DNA of 64,000 nucleotides. Origin: Pseudomonas sp. 10-1B. Lineage in GTDB: Bacteria > Pseudomonadota > Gammaproteobacteria > Pseudomonadales > Pseudomonadaceae. Both the position numbers and the translations under genes were made by a program. The stretch spans positions 248,001 to 312,000 of the forward strand of contig NZ_JYKS01000015.1 in assembly GCF_000935045.1 (NCBI RefSeq), read 5' to 3'. Positions 36,639-46,522 of this stretch are shown here, piece by piece (the first letter of the stretch is position 1; every line of letters starts with the position of its first letter). The notes under the pieces were generated by a model. The model ran no database searches, was not told the DNA's origin, and worked only from the letters and a program-made list of their open reading frames with translations.

Positions 36639-38561
36639 TTACTCCGATTCTTGGCGACCACGCCGGGAAACCGCTTGTGTCAGCAGCTCAGCGAACTGGG
36701 CGACGGGCATGGAGCCCAGGTCTGCGCCTTCGCGAGTACGCACAGCGACGGTTTGCGTTTCGACTTCGCGATCCCCTATAACCAAAAGGTACGGGACCTT
36801 GAGCAAAGTATGCTCGCGGATTTTAAAGCCGATCTTCTCATTTCTCAAGTCCGACTTGGCACGGAAACCGCTACCGTTCAGGGTATTTTCCACCTCGAGG
36901 GCGAAATCGGCCTGTTTGTCGGTGATGTTCATGATCACCGCCTGGGTCGGTGCCAGCCAGGCAGGGAAGACGCCGGCGTAGTGCTCGATCAGCATGCCGA
37001 TGAAGCGCTCGAACGAACCGAGGATGGCGCGGTGCAACATGACAGGGCGCACGCGGCTGTTATCTTCGGCGATATAGCTGGCATCCAGGCGTTCTGGCAG
37101 GTTCGGGTCGTACTGCAGGGTACCGCACTGCCAGTTACGGCCGAGGCAGTCGCGCAGGGTGAACTCGATCTTCGGGCCGTAGAAGGCACCCTCGCCTGGC
37201 TGGTATTCCCATTCCAGGCCAGATTCGTTCAAGGCGTCGGCCAGTGCGCCTTCGGCACGGTCCCACAGCTCTTCGGAACCCACGCGCTTGGCCGGGCGGG
37301 TCGACAGCTTCATGGCGATGTCGGTGAAGCCGAAGTCCTTGTACACGTCCAGGGTCAGCTTGATGAAGTCGGCGGCTTCTTTCTTCACCTGTTCTTCGGT
37401 GCAGAAGATGTGCGCGTCGTCCTGTACGAAGCCACGCACGCGCATGATGCCGTGCAGGGCGCCGGACGGCTCGTTACGGTGGCAGGCACCGAACTCGGCC
37501 AGGCGCAGCGGCAGGTCGCGGTAGCTCTTCAGGCCCTGGTTGAACACCTGCACGTGGCACGGGCAGTTCATCGGCTTTACCGCGTAGTCACGGCTTTCCG
37601 ACGAAGTGGTGAACATGTTTTCGGCGTAGTTGGACCAGTGGCCGGAACGTTCCCAGAGGATACGGTCGACAACCTGCGGGGTCTTGATTTCCTGGTAGCC
37701 GTTGACGCGCTGAACCTGGCGCATGTACTGCTCGAGCACCTGGTACACGGTCCAGCCGTTGGCGTGCCAGAACACCATGCCCGGGGCTTCTTCCTGCAGG
37801 TGGAACAGGTCGAGCTGCTTGCCGATCTTGCGGTGGTCGCGTTTTTCCGCTTCTTCGATGCGCTGGATGTACGCCGCCAACTGCTTCTTGTCGGCCCAGG
37901 CGGTGCCGTACACGCGTTGCAGCTGCTCGTTCTTGGCATCGCCGCGCCAGTAGGCGCCAGACAGCTTGGTCAGCTTGAATGCCTTGAGGAAGCGGGTGTT
38001 CGGCACGTGCGGGCCACGGCACATGTCGACATATTCTTCGTGGTAGTACAGGCCCATGGCCTGTTCATCCGGCATGTCTTCGACCAGGCGCAGCTTGTAG
38101 TCTTCGCCACGGGCCTTGAACACATCGATGACTTCGGCGCGCGGGGTCATCTTCTTGACCACGTCGTAGTCTTTGTCGATCAGCTCCATCATGCGCTTTT
38201 CGATGGCGGCCATGTCTTCAGGGGTGAAGGGGCGCTCGTAGGCGATGTCGTAATAGAAGCCTTCGTCGATGACCGGGCCGATCACCATCCTGGCGGTCGG
38301 GTACAGCTGCTTCACTGCGTGGCCGACCAGGTGGGCGCACGAGTGACGGATGATCTCCAGTCCCTCTTCATCTTTAGGGGTGATGATCTGCAGGGTGGCG
38401 TCGTTGCTGATCAGGTCGCAGGCGTCGACCAGTTTGCCGTCGACCTTGCCGGCCACGGTGGCCTTGGCCAGGCCGGCGCCGATGGAGGCGGCTACTTCGG
38501 CTACGGATACGGCATGATCGAACGAACGTTGACTGCCATCGGGAAGAGTAATAACGGGCAT
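36639..38561 (-). CDS. thrS: Threonyl-tRNA synthetase
   Basis: 640 residues from ATG 38561, the usual length. N-terminal TGS domain ([20 protein letters not shown]), editing domain with [10 protein letters not shown], catalytic class II core ([24 protein letters not shown]) and C-terminal anticodon-binding domain. First gene of the translation block; infC overlaps its stop. Confidence 0.97.
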   Translation of the reverse strand: MPVITLPDGSQRSFDHAVSVAEVAASIGAGLAKATVAGKVDGKLVDACDLISNDATLQIITPKDEEGLEIIRHSCAHLVGHAVKQLYPTARMVIGPVIDEGFYYDIAYERPFTPEDMAAIEKRMMELIDKDYDVVKKMTPRAEVIDVFKARGEDYKLRLVEDMPDEQAMGLYYHEEYVDMCRGPHVPNTRFLKAFKLTKLSGAYWRGDAKNEQLQRVYGTAWADKKQLAAYIQRIEEAEKRDHRKIGKQLDLFHLQEEAPGMVFWHANGWTVYQVLEQYMRQVQRVNGYQEIKTPQVVDRILWERSGHWSNYAENMFTTSSESRDYAVKPMNCPCHVQVFNQGLKSYRDLPLRLAEFGACHRNEPSGALHGIMRVRGFVQDDAHIFCTEEQVKKEAADFIKLTLDVYKDFGFTDIAMKLSTRPAKRVGSEELWDRAEGALADALNESGLEWEYQPGEGAFYGPKIEFTLRDCLGRNWQCGTLQYDPNLPERLDASYIAEDNSRVRPVMLHRAILGSFERFIGMLIEHYAGVFPAWLAPTQAVIMNITDKQADFALEVENTLNGSGFRAKSDLRNEKIGFKIREHTLLKVPYLLVIGDREVETQTVAVRTREGADLGSMPVAQFAELLTQAVSRRGRQESE

Positions 38562-38894
38562 GGCGCCTCCTCTCCTAGTGGTGACCCCTACCAAAGGTCA
38601 CGTGGGTTGGGATGAGCCAGTACAAGATCCGACCTGCCTTCCTTCAAAGGAAGCCTGCCTCACAGTGGCAGAAGCCTTTCGGCTTGTCAGGGACGAACCA
38701 GAGTGACTGGAAAGTAAAAAAGCTGCGAGCTGCACGTTGTCAGCTGCAAGCCGGGCATGCTAGCACGCGGGCTGGACGCCAGGCAGAAATATTTGGAAAT
38801 TACGCCGCAGCGGTGAACTAACGCGGAAAAATTCCTATCAGACCTTGGGAAGCAACCTACTCTTGATGAGACCTAACCCAAGGAGTAACTGGTT
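38562..38894. other. Intergenic region upstream of thrS
   Basis: 333 bp between the divergent thrS and the small exported protein. It holds short pyrimidine-rich stems (GGAAGCC/GGCTTCC-like) and a repeat rich in GCTGCA (38722-38752) common in Pseudomonas gaps. The thrS promoter must lie here; no T-box or confident boxes seen. Confidence 0.4.
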
Positions 38895-39200
38895 ATGCGA
38901 GTTCCGTCTCTTCTGGCCCTGGCGGCCGCTGGCGCCCTGCTGCTGCCCGTGGCTGCGAACGCCGGCAACTTCCCTGCCGGGAAGGAGGCCGCCTACATGA
39001 CCCAGTGCACGCAAGTGGCCAGCGGCCAGGGCGTTGACGCTGCGACCGCGAAAAAACACTGCGAATGTGGCGCGCAAGCCATCAAAAAGAATTTCACAGA
39101 CGCAGAAATTGCCGACCTCGACAGCAAGGATGGTGTTGACGCCAAGCTGATGCAGAAGGCCCAGACGGTCGTGAAACAGGCCTGCGCACCGAAGAGCTGA
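38895..39200 (+). CDS. Small exported four-cysteine protein
   Basis: 101 residues. Signal peptide (LLALAAAGALLLPVAANA) followed by a mature domain of about 77 residues with four cysteines (MTQCTQ, HCECGAQAI, KQACAPK), likely two disulfides in the periplasm. Preceded by AAGGAGTAAC. No known domain recognised; similar small proteins occur next to the thrS block in Pseudomonas. Confidence 0.8.
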   Translation: MRVPSLLALAAAGALLLPVAANAGNFPAGKEAAYMTQCTQVASGQGVDAATAKKHCECGAQAIKKNFTDAEIADLDSKDGVDAKLMQKAQTVVKQACAPKS

Positions 39201-39361
39201 AACCTTAAAGCCAGGGCAGGCCAGCCATTCTTTGCGCTGGATCAATATCCTGCGAAGGTAAAAGGCGCTAGATGCGCAGAATTAGACTATGATGTGTCCC
39301 GTGCTCCGTAGCCTCGGCCGCATTGCACCACTGAAAAACTTAATGTTCTGGAGATTCACCC

Positions 39362-39574
39362 ATGTCCAATCGCCAACAAGGCACCGTCAAATGGTTCAAT
39401 GATGAGAAAGGCTACGGCTTCATCACCCCAGCAGGCGGCGGCGACGACCTGTTCGTACACTTCAAGGCCATCGAATCTGACGGCTTCAAGAGCCTGAAAG
39501 AAGGCCAGACTGTTTCCTTCGTCGCCGAGCGCGGCCAGAAGGGCATGCAGGCTGCACAGGTTCGTCCGGAGTAA
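39362..39574 (+). CDS. Cold-shock domain protein
   Basis: 70 residues, one CSD. RNA-binding motifs KGYGFITP (RNP1) and LFVHFKAI (RNP2) are intact. Acts as an RNA chaperone. Followed closely by a strong terminator, so monocistronic. Confidence 0.96.
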   Translation: MSNRQQGTVKWFNDEKGYGFITPAGGGDDLFVHFKAIESDGFKSLKEGQTVSFVAERGQKGMQAAQVRPE

Positions 39575-39587
39575 TTCGGATAGCTGT

Positions 39588-39618
39588 AAAAAAACCCGTC
39601 CTTGTGGCGGGTTTTTTT
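39588..39618 (+). terminator. Rho-independent terminator of the cold-shock gene
   Basis: AAAAAACCCG ... CGGGTTTTTTT with a 9-nt loop (TCCTTGTGG), 13 bp after the stop; A and T runs make it work in both directions. Confidence 0.9.
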
Positions 39619-39634
39619 ATGGGTGCAGCTTTTT

Positions 39635-39672
39635 GTAGGAGCGGCCTTGCGTCGCGAAAGGGCCGCTCCCAC
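39635..39672. repeat. REP element
   Basis: GTAGGAGCGGCC and GGCCGCTCCCAC arms around TTGCGTCGCGAAAG, the P. putida REP type; a related pair occurs at 47681-47792. Confidence 0.75.
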
Positions 39673-39683
39673 AAAGTATGCGG

Positions 39684-40004
39684 TCAACCGCAGTTGACGC
39701 GCGTCACCACACCTTGCTCATCCACATTCAGGTTCAAACGCTCGGAGCGGTACTCCAGGGTGACCACATCGTGCGGCTTGAGAATGCGCGCCATCTGCGA
39801 GCCACTGGCCTTGCGCGCCTGCTCCAGCAGCTCGGCGCTGGCAGGCTTGCCAAGGGTGAAATCGGCGCCGCTGGCTTCGCAGCGGCCATCGTTGCCGGCA
39901 GGCGCGGCTGGTGCAGCGCCGCCGCCAGCGTTGCCACCAGTGCTGCAACCAGCCAGGACAGCAGCCACCGCCAAGGTTGCCAGATAAGCACGGGTACGGA
40001 ACAT
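39684..40004 (-). CDS. I78-family peptidase-inhibitor lipoprotein
   Basis: 106 residues from ATG 40004. Lipobox LAGC at residues about 18-21 gives lipid attachment; then a low-complexity linker and the I78 domain: CEASGADFTLGKPAS, with the VVTRVNCG end, the two cysteines forming a disulfide. I78 proteins inhibit serine proteases and this form would sit at the outer membrane. Confidence 0.88.
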   Translation of the reverse strand: MFRTRAYLATLAVAAVLAGCSTGGNAGGGAAPAAPAGNDGRCEASGADFTLGKPASAELLEQARKASGSQMARILKPHDVVTLEYRSERLNLNVDEQGVVTRVNCG

Positions 40005-40279
40005 GAAGCCTCCTAAATCGGTCCGGGAACTGTCTGATCCGACAGCTCCGCTCATTATTTGTTGCAAAACCGGTCAAGTCTGCCTGAACTCGACCACCGA
40101 GGCGAAAAGCAATCGTGACTGGATTTTGCACAACCCGCTGCGTTTGCCATATGCTTAAGCCGCAAGGTTACTGACGCAAAGTCATGATTTATTGCCAGAA
40201 GTGGAGCGCACCCCGCCTCCATCGAACACCAGGGTCAGGTGTTCGCCCCTTCGTCCCGGGCCCCAAGCGAGAGCCTTTC

Positions 40280-40492
40280 ATGAGCAGCCATAGCATCGAT
40301 GCCGATATCAAGGTCAAATGGGCCGAAGGCCAGAGCGCGTACAGCCCTGGCACGCCGGAAGAGTTGCTATTGATTGCCATCGACCTGCTGGTGCGCGATC
40401 GCGGCAGCGAGGCAGCACGCAGCTTCATCGACCAGGTGTTCGAGCGCTACGCGCCGCATACGGCTATTCCAATCGCGCCAAGCGGGTACTGA
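40280..40492 (+). CDS. Small conserved hypothetical protein
   Basis: 70 residues from ATG 40280. Acidic N-terminal half, then LLLIAIDLLVRDRGSEAARS, a helical stretch. No recognised domain. The last 29 bp overlap the 3' end of the convergent nucleoside hydrolase gene. Confidence 0.6.
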   Translation: MSSHSIDADIKVKWAEGQSAYSPGTPEELLLIAIDLLVRDRGSEAARSFIDQVFERYAPHTAIPIAPSGY

Positions 40493-41432
40493 GCAGGTCG
40501 AACAGGCCCTGGGCATCGCCCTGCTCCACCCACATCACATTGGCGGGCTGCTTGAGCACGCCATGCCAGTCGGCAACAGTCTGGCCGAAGCTGGAGCCTT
40601 CGCGGCTGTCGATGCTCATATGGATGCGCCGGCCGCTGAACAGCTCGGGCTTGAGCAGGTAGGCGATGACACTGGCGTCATGCACCGGGCCGCCGGGCAT
40701 GCCGTACAGGTCCATGTCGTGGGTGATGTACGCGCTGAGGATATCCACCACCCGTTTGCTGGCCTGGTTGTTCACCGCCGCCAGTTGTTCGAGGCGAGCG
40801 TCGCTGGTCAGCAACTTGTGGGTGACGTCGAGCGGCAGGTAGGTCAGCGGCACACCACTGGCCAGCACCACTTCAGCAGCATGTGGGTCAGCGTAGAGGT
40901 TGAATTCCGCAGCCGGGGTGATGTTGCCGCCGTTGAAGTGGGCGCCGCCCATGACCACCACTTGCTTGATGCCTTTGGTGATGTCCGGGCGCTGGATCAG
41001 CGCCAGGGCCAGGTTGGTCTGCGGGCCTAGCATGGCGATGGTGATGCTGTGGGGCTTGGCAGCGCCAAGGGTGTCGACCAGGTATTGCACGGCGTTGCCT
41101 TGGGCCAGGGGCGTTTTCGGCTCGTGGACGGGTACACCGGTGAGGCCTTCTTCGCCGTGGACATCGGCGGCGTAGATGGGTGCGCGTACCAGCGGGCGGC
41201 CTGCGCCGGCGTATATGGGGATATCTTCACGGCCGGCCCATTCGCAGGCCAGACGGGCGTTGCGCGAGGTTTTTTCCAGAGGCACGTTGCCGGCCACGGT
41301 GGTGATGGCACGGATGTCGAGTTCATCGGGTGAGGCCATGGCCAAGAACAGTGCGACCACGTCGTCGGCACCGGGGTCGGTGTCGATGATCAGGTCGATG
41401 GGCGCGGCCTGAAGGGTGGTGGCTGCAGCCAT
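40464..41432 (-). CDS. Inosine/uridine-preferring nucleoside hydrolase
   Basis: 322 residues from ATG 41432 (AAGGA box upstream); longer frames to 41516 start with non-ATG codons. The calcium-binding signature IDLIIDTDPGADD is near the start, and VVVMGGAHFNGGNITPAAEF plus the His in GGPVHDASVIAY complete the active site. It splits nucleosides to base and ribose. The rbs operon directly upstream takes up and phosphorylates ribose, so the gene feeds the same pathway. Confidence 0.92.
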   Translation of the reverse strand: MAAATTLQAAPIDLIIDTDPGADDVVALFLAMASPDELDIRAITTVAGNVPLEKTSRNARLACEWAGREDIPIYAGAGRPLVRAPIYAADVHGEEGLTGVPVHEPKTPLAQGNAVQYLVDTLGAAKPHSITIAMLGPQTNLALALIQRPDITKGIKQVVVMGGAHFNGGNITPAAEFNLYADPHAAEVVLASGVPLTYLPLDVTHKLLTSDARLEQLAAVNNQASKRVVDILSAYITHDMDLYGMPGGPVHDASVIAYLLKPELFSGRRIHMSIDSREGSSFGQTVADWHGVLKQPANVMWVEQGDAQGLFDLLSTRLARLE

Positions 41433-41492
41433 GAAGGCGATTCCTTGTAGTAGAGGTTGAGCATAGATGGCATTCCTATTGCCTGGGGTGGT

Positions 41493-41610
41493 TTCTGGGG
41501 CCGCTTTGCGGCCCAATCGCCGGCAAGCCAGCTCCCACCAGGGATGTCGTCAGCCTCAGAAGTGGCGCTGTACCTGTGGGTGGCTTGCCGGCGATCGGGG
41601 GCGCAGCCCC
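41493..41610. repeat. BIME (paired REP elements)
   Basis: Two inverted REP copies: ATCGCCGGCAAGCCAGCTCC near 41515 and its counterpart TGGCTTGCCGGCGAT near 41581, flanked by GGGGCCGC/GCGGCCC and GGGGGCGCAGCCCCC stems. It separates rbsD from the hydrolase gene. Confidence 0.75.
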
Positions 41611-41615
41611 CGCTT

Positions 41616-42014
41616 TCAGAAGGTCACACCGGAGATGAGGGCAATGTTGCTGTAGGGCTGGCACTCACCAGTGCGCACCACCGCACGAGCACTACGCGAC
41701 AGTAGCTTGAAATCTTCATGGCTCAGCCATTCCCGCTTGCCCAGCTTGCCCTTCAACCGCTCGATCTCGACCAGCGCGGGCGGCACCACTTTCTGCATCT
41801 CTTCGGCCAGCACATGCCGCTCCACCTGCAATTCGCTCAGCACTACCCGCAACACGCTGGCGAAATCCGGCAAGCCAGGCGTGATGGCCAGGTCGACCAA
41901 TTCGACACCCGGCGGCACTGGCAGCCCAGCATCGCCGATCACCAAAATGTCGCCGTGCCCCATGCCGGCAATAATGCGCGACAGCGCGACGTTCAGCAGC
42001 GCGGTTTTCTTCAT
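41616..42014 (-). CDS. rbsD: D-ribose pyranase
   Basis: 132 residues: [20 protein letters not shown], then [15 protein letters not shown] with the catalytic His, and the end [12 protein letters not shown]. Interconverts pyranose forms of ribose. The start overlaps the rbsK stop by 4 bp. Confidence 0.96.
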   Translation of the reverse strand: MKKTALLNVALSRIIAGMGHGDILVIGDAGLPVPPGVELVDLAITPGLPDFASVLRVVLSELQVERHVLAEEMQKVVPPALVEIERLKGKLGKREWLSHEDFKLLSRSARAVVRTGECQPYSNIALISGVTF

Positions 42015-42919
42015 GGCGTAAGCTCCGCCAGGTAGGGAATCGACGGCTGGGCGCCAGCACGGGTGACCGACAACGCCGCGGCGCGCTGGCCGAAGGCGAT
42101 AGCCTCGCCCTCCTCCAGGCCACGCACCAGGCCAGCGGCAAAACCGCCGATGAAGGTGTCGCCGGCCGCAGTGGTATCCAGCGGCTGCACCACAGGTACC
42201 GGAAAATGCTGATGGCCCTGGGCAGTGACCAGCAAGGCCCCTTGCGCACCCAGGGTAATGATCACTTTGCCCGCCCCCAGTTGCAGCAAGCGCTCGCCGG
42301 CAAGCCGGGCGCTGCTCTGGTCGGTCACGGCCACGCCAGTCAAGGCTTCGGCCTCGCTTTCGTTGGGGGTGAGGTAGTCGATGTGCGCGAACCAGTCCGC
42401 AGGCAAGGGGCCAGTGGCCGGCGCCGGGTTCAGAATCACCTGCTTGCCCAGCTCACGCCCCCTGGCAAGGGTCCAGGCCACGGTGTCGGTCGGGACCTCC
42501 AGCTGGCAGATGATCACTTCTGCCCCCTGTAGCAACGCATCGAAGCGCTGCACAGCCTGCGGTGTCAGCAGGCCATTGCCACCGGGGATGATGACGATGC
42601 AGTTCTGGCTGGCAGCATCCACGGTGATCAGCGCCACACCGCTGGACACCCCCAGGCAGGTGTTGACGCCCTGGCAATCGATGCCCTCCGCATCCAGGCC
42701 CTGGCGCAGTTGCTGGCCGTAGGCATCGTCACCCACGTTGCCGATCATCGCGACGCTGCCCCCAAGCCGCGCCGCGGCCACGGCCTGGTTGGCGCCCTTG
42801 CCGCCCGGCACGGTGGAAAAGCTTTCGCCGGGGAGTGTCTCGCCGGCCCGGGGCAGGCGTTGGGCGCGGGCCACCAGGTCCATGTTGAGGCTACCGACTA
42901 CCACGACCTTGGCACTCAT
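42011..42919 (-). CDS. rbsK: Ribokinase
   Basis: 302 residues, PfkB family. N-terminal [20 protein letters not shown] and [17 protein letters not shown]-terminal [17 protein letters not shown] holds the anion hole and catalytic Asp. Phosphorylates ribose at O5. Overlaps rbsD. Confidence 0.96.
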   Translation of the reverse strand: MSAKVVVVGSLNMDLVARAQRLPRAGETLPGESFSTVPGGKGANQAVAAARLGGSVAMIGNVGDDAYGQQLRQGLDAEGIDCQGVNTCLGVSSGVALITVDAASQNCIVIIPGGNGLLTPQAVQRFDALLQGAEVIICQLEVPTDTVAWTLARGRELGKQVILNPAPATGPLPADWFAHIDYLTPNESEAEALTGVAVTDQSSARLAGERLLQLGAGKVIITLGAQGALLVTAQGHQHFPVPVVQPLDTTAAGDTFIGGFAAGLVRGLEEGEAIAFGQRAAALSVTRAGAQPSIPYLAELTP

Positions 42920-42928
42920 GACATTTCC

Positions 42929-43951
42929 TTAGCGGTAATCGTTGAACAGGTCCGGGCGCGGCCCGGTGGACTCGCGCAACACAATGCGCGGGGCGACGAT
43001 GCGTTGCTCCGCGGCGCCCTGCCGGGGTGTACCGATACGCGCCAGCAACAGTGAAGCGGCACTTTCGCCTAGCTCGCGGATCGACTGGCCCACCGTGGTC
43101 AGCGACGGGTACACATAGCGGCTGAGCTCGATGTCGTCGAAACCGATCACCGACAGTTCGGCAGGAACGTTGATATTGCGCTCGGCCGCGGCACGCAGCA
43201 CGCCGAAACCGATCATGTCGTTGCCGGCGAAGATCGCCGTGGGCCGCTTGCCCTCCAGCAACTGCGTTGCCGCACCATGGCCACCCGGGCTGGTGAAGTC
43301 GCAGTGCAGCACACGGTTGCCCAGCACCGGCACAGCGGCCTCGGCCATGGCACGGCGGAAGCCGCTCAGGCGCAGCTGGGTAACCCCGGTCTCGGCGGGG
43401 CCACCGATGTAGGCGATATCACGGTGGCCAAGCTCCAGCAGGTGGCGGGTAGCCAGGTAGGCGCCCTGCTCATGGTCGATGCGCACCAGGTCGGCATCGA
43501 CGCCCTCCAGTTCGCGGTCGACGATGACCATCGGCGTGCGCACGCCGGCCAGGCTCTGCAGCAGGTCGCTGTCCTCGCCCACCGAGGCCACCACCAGGCC
43601 GTCGATGCGTTTTTCCAGCAGCACCCGCAGGTAGCTGCGCTGCTTCTGTGGGTCGTCGTCGGAGTTGCACAGGATCACGCAGTAGCCGTTGCGTTCGCAG
43701 GCATCTTCGATGCCCCGCGCCAGCTCGGCGAAGTACGGGTTGACGCTGTTGGGCACCAGCAAACCGATGGTGGCCGTGCTGCGCGCCTTCAGTGACCGCG
43801 CCACGGCACTGGGCACATAGTCGAGTTCGGCGATGGCGGCTTCGACTTTCAGCCGTACCTGCTCGCTGACCGGCCGGGTCTTGTTCAATACATGGGACAC
43901 GGTGGTGTAGGAAATGCCCGCCAGTGCCGCGACGTCTTTGATGGTTGCCAT
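42929..43951 (-). CDS. rbsR: LacI-family ribose operon repressor
   Basis: 340 residues from ATG 43951. N-terminal MATIKDVAALAGISYTTVSH with hinge helix (ARSLKARST), then a ribose-binding-protein-like core (FDDIELSRYVYPSLTTV). It probably binds the palindrome CGCAAACGTTTGCG upstream of rbsB. Unusually placed inside the operon, between rbsC and rbsK. Confidence 0.95.
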   Translation of the reverse strand: MATIKDVAALAGISYTTVSHVLNKTRPVSEQVRLKVEAAIAELDYVPSAVARSLKARSTATIGLLVPNSVNPYFAELARGIEDACERNGYCVILCNSDDDPQKQRSYLRVLLEKRIDGLVVASVGEDSDLLQSLAGVRTPMVIVDRELEGVDADLVRIDHEQGAYLATRHLLELGHRDIAYIGGPAETGVTQLRLSGFRRAMAEAAVPVLGNRVLHCDFTSPGGHGAATQLLEGKRPTAIFAGNDMIGFGVLRAAAERNINVPAELSVIGFDDIELSRYVYPSLTTVGQSIRELGESAASLLLARIGTPRQGAAEQRIVAPRIVLRESTGPRPDLFNDYR

Positions 43952-43955
43952 GTTT

Positions 43956-44951
43956 TCAGTTCCGCCGGCCTGCACGCCGGCTACGGTAAGTGTCGAGCAC
44001 CACGGCGATGACGATCACCGCCCCGGTGATGATGCGTTTGGTCGGTTCGCTGGCACCGATCTGCGCCAGCCCTGCGGCCAGCACCGAAATGATCAGCACG
44101 CCGAAAAAGGTGCTGATGACCGAGCCGCGCCCGCCCATCAGGCTGGTGCCGCCGATCACCACGGCAGCGATCACCTGCAACTCCAGGCCGGAGCCGGCAT
44201 TGGGGTCGGCCGCTTCCAGGCGCGAGATCTGGAACAGCGCGGCCAGCCCGGCGAGCAGGCCCATCAGGGCGAACACCAGCACTTTGTACGGGCGCGGGTC
44301 GATACCGGCCAGGCGCACCGCCTCTTCGTTGGTGCCGATGCCGATCAGGTAGCGGCCAAACACTGTGCGGGTCAGCACCAGCTGGGCCAGCACGATCACC
44401 AGCAAGGCGATGATGAAGGCCGGCGAGATACCGAATGCGATGGGGTTGGAGAACCAGGCGTAGGCATCGCCGATATAGGCGGTGCGCGAGTCGGTGAACT
44501 GGTAGGCCAGGCCACGGGCCATTTCCAGCACGCCAAGCGAGACGATGAACGAGGGGATGCGCCAGGCTACGGTGACGCCGCCGGTGATGCTGCCCGCCAG
44601 CGCGGCCACGGCCATGCCCAGCAGGGCCGAGGGCAGCACGCCCCAGCCCCAGCCAAGAATCGCCACGCTGACTGTCGACGCCGCCAGGGCCAGCACCGAC
44701 CCCACCGACAGGTCGATACCGCCAATGATCAGCACGAAGGTCATGCCCACCGCCAGCACCATCAGGTCGGGAATCTGGTTGGCCAGGGTGCTGAAGGTGT
44801 TATAGGACCAGAAGTGACTGCTGAGGAACGAGAACAGCACGATCATCGCCAGCAACGCGCCGGCCAGGCCCAGGTAGGTGCCCAGGCCAAAATAGGTGCC
44901 ACTACGGCGCACGGGAGCGGCACCTTGGCTGTCGAGCGGAGTGGTTTTCAT
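43956..44951 (-). CDS. rbsC: Ribose ABC transporter permease
   Basis: 331 residues, about ten hydrophobic segments, BPD_transp_2 family: VLIIGGIDLSVGSVLALAAS and VVIGGTSLMGGRGSVISTFF are hallmarks. Inner-membrane channel. Overlaps rbsA by 4 bp; rbsR follows by 4 bp. Confidence 0.95.
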   Translation of the reverse strand: MKTTPLDSQGAAPVRRSGTYFGLGTYLGLAGALLAMIVLFSFLSSHFWSYNTFSTLANQIPDLMVLAVGMTFVLIIGGIDLSVGSVLALAASTVSVAILGWGWGVLPSALLGMAVAALAGSITGGVTVAWRIPSFIVSLGVLEMARGLAYQFTDSRTAYIGDAYAWFSNPIAFGISPAFIIALLVIVLAQLVLTRTVFGRYLIGIGTNEEAVRLAGIDPRPYKVLVFALMGLLAGLAALFQISRLEAADPNAGSGLELQVIAAVVIGGTSLMGGRGSVISTFFGVLIISVLAAGLAQIGASEPTKRIITGAVIVIAVVLDTYRSRRAGRRN

Positions 44952-46501
44952 GCATCCATCCTGGGGGCTGCATCGTGCAGCAGTGCGTCACGTTTCTGAT
45001 AACCGGCAAAGGCGGCGGCAAGCAGCTGGTCCTGGCTCCAATGGTCGCGGTCGAAGGTGTCGATCAGCCGGCCTGCGGACAGCACCGCGATACGGTCGCA
45101 GATCAGCATCAGCTCGCGCAGGTCACTGGACACCACCACCAGAGCCTTGCCCTGGCGCGCCAGTTCGGCCAGCAGGCCGTAGATGTCGAACTTGGCACCG
45201 ACGTCGATGCCACGGGTCGGCTCGTCGAACAGCAATACCTGGCAATCGCGCTCCAGCCAGCGGCCGATCACCACCTTCTGCTGGTTGCCACCGGACAGTT
45301 CGCCCACCACCTGCTGCGGGCCGGCACTGCGGATGCGCATGGCCTGGATCTGGCGCTCGGCCAACGCCCTTTCCGCCTCGCCATCGAGCATGCCGGCCCG
45401 TGATACCGCACCCAGGTTGCCCAGGGCGATATTGGCGCTGATCGACTGCGTCAGCAGCAGGCCCTCGCCCTTGCGATCTTCGGTGATCAGCGCGATGCCG
45501 GCCCGTACCGCGGCCTTGGGCGAATCGATGGTTACTGGCTGTGGCGGCTGGCCGAGCGCGATGCTGCCGCTGTCGGCGCGGTCGGCACCGTAGATCAGGC
45601 GCAACAGCTCGGTGCGGCCCGCGCCGATCAGGCCGGAGATACCAAAGATCTCCCCTGCCCTGACATCGAACGACACTTCACGCACTTTGTCGGCACGGCT
45701 GAGCTTGTCGACCTTGAGCAATGGCGCACCAATCTGCCGGCGGCCCAGGTCGATATGCTCGCCCAGCTCGCGGCCGACCATCAGGTTGACCAGTTCGGCG
45801 CTGCTGTAGCGCTGGATCGGCTCGTCGCACACCAGTTTGCCGTCGCGCAGCACGACGATGCGCTGGGCCACGCGTTGCAGCTCTTCAAGGCGGTGGGAGA
45901 TATAGACGATGGCCACGCCACGCTGGCGCAGTCGCTCGATCTGGGTGAACAGCAGCTCCACCTCGCGCGCGGTGAGCATGGCGGTGGGCTCATCGAAGAT
46001 CAGCACATGGCAGTCGCCGATCAGGTTGCGGGCGATCTCGACCATCTGCTGATGGCCGATGCCCAGCTCGCCAACCTGGGTGTCCGGGTCGATGGCGTCG
46101 AGGCCAACCTGGGCCATGGCCGCCGTGGCCAGCTGGCGCAGGCGCTTGTGGCTGATCCAGCCGAAGCGGCTGGGCAGATTGTCGAGGAACAGGTTCTCGG
46201 CCACGGTCAGCGTGGGCAGCAGGTTCAGCTCCTGCATCACCATCCGCACGCCCAGCCGCTCGGCCTCGCTGCGGCTACCGGGCGCATAGGCCTGGCCGCG
46301 GTAGCTCATGTGCCCGGTGCTAGGTGTTTCCAGGCCACTGATGAGTTTGGACAGGGTGCTCTTGCCCGCACCGTTCTCGCCGGTCAGGGCCAGCACTTCG
46401 CCGGCCCGCAGGTTCAGGCTGACCTCGCCGAGCACCGGCTGGGCGTAAGTCTTGCCCAAGCCGCTGGCGGCGAGTATCACTTCATTGGCCGACGCAGGCA
46501 T
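44948..46501 (-). CDS. rbsA: Ribose ABC transporter ATP-binding protein
   Basis: 517 residues from ATG 46501, tandem ABC domains. First: Walker A GENGAGKS, signature GELGIGHQQMVEIA, Walker B LIFDEPTAML. Second: GLIGAGRTEL (degenerate Walker A normal for this family), LSGGNQQKVVIGRWL, LLFDEPTRGID. Energises uptake. Confidence 0.95.
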   Translation of the reverse strand: MPASANEVILAASGLGKTYAQPVLGEVSLNLRAGEVLALTGENGAGKSTLSKLISGLETPSTGHMSYRGQAYAPGSRSEAERLGVRMVMQELNLLPTLTVAENLFLDNLPSRFGWISHKRLRQLATAAMAQVGLDAIDPDTQVGELGIGHQQMVEIARNLIGDCHVLIFDEPTAMLTAREVELLFTQIERLRQRGVAIVYISHRLEELQRVAQRIVVLRDGKLVCDEPIQRYSSAELVNLMVGRELGEHIDLGRRQIGAPLLKVDKLSRADKVREVSFDVRAGEIFGISGLIGAGRTELLRLIYGADRADSGSIALGQPPQPVTIDSPKAAVRAGIALITEDRKGEGLLLTQSISANIALGNLGAVSRAGMLDGEAERALAERQIQAMRIRSAGPQQVVGELSGGNQQKVVIGRWLERDCQVLLFDEPTRGIDVGAKFDIYGLLAELARQGKALVVVSSDLRELMLICDRIAVLSAGRLIDTFDRDHWSQDQLLAAAFAGYQKRDALLHDAAPRMDA

Positions 46502-46522
46502 GGCCGTTTCTCCTGCCAACGA

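Noticed and set aside
36651..38615. 654-codon plus-strand frame opposite thrS
   Set aside because: Antisense shadow of thrS with no recognisable domain or ribosome site.
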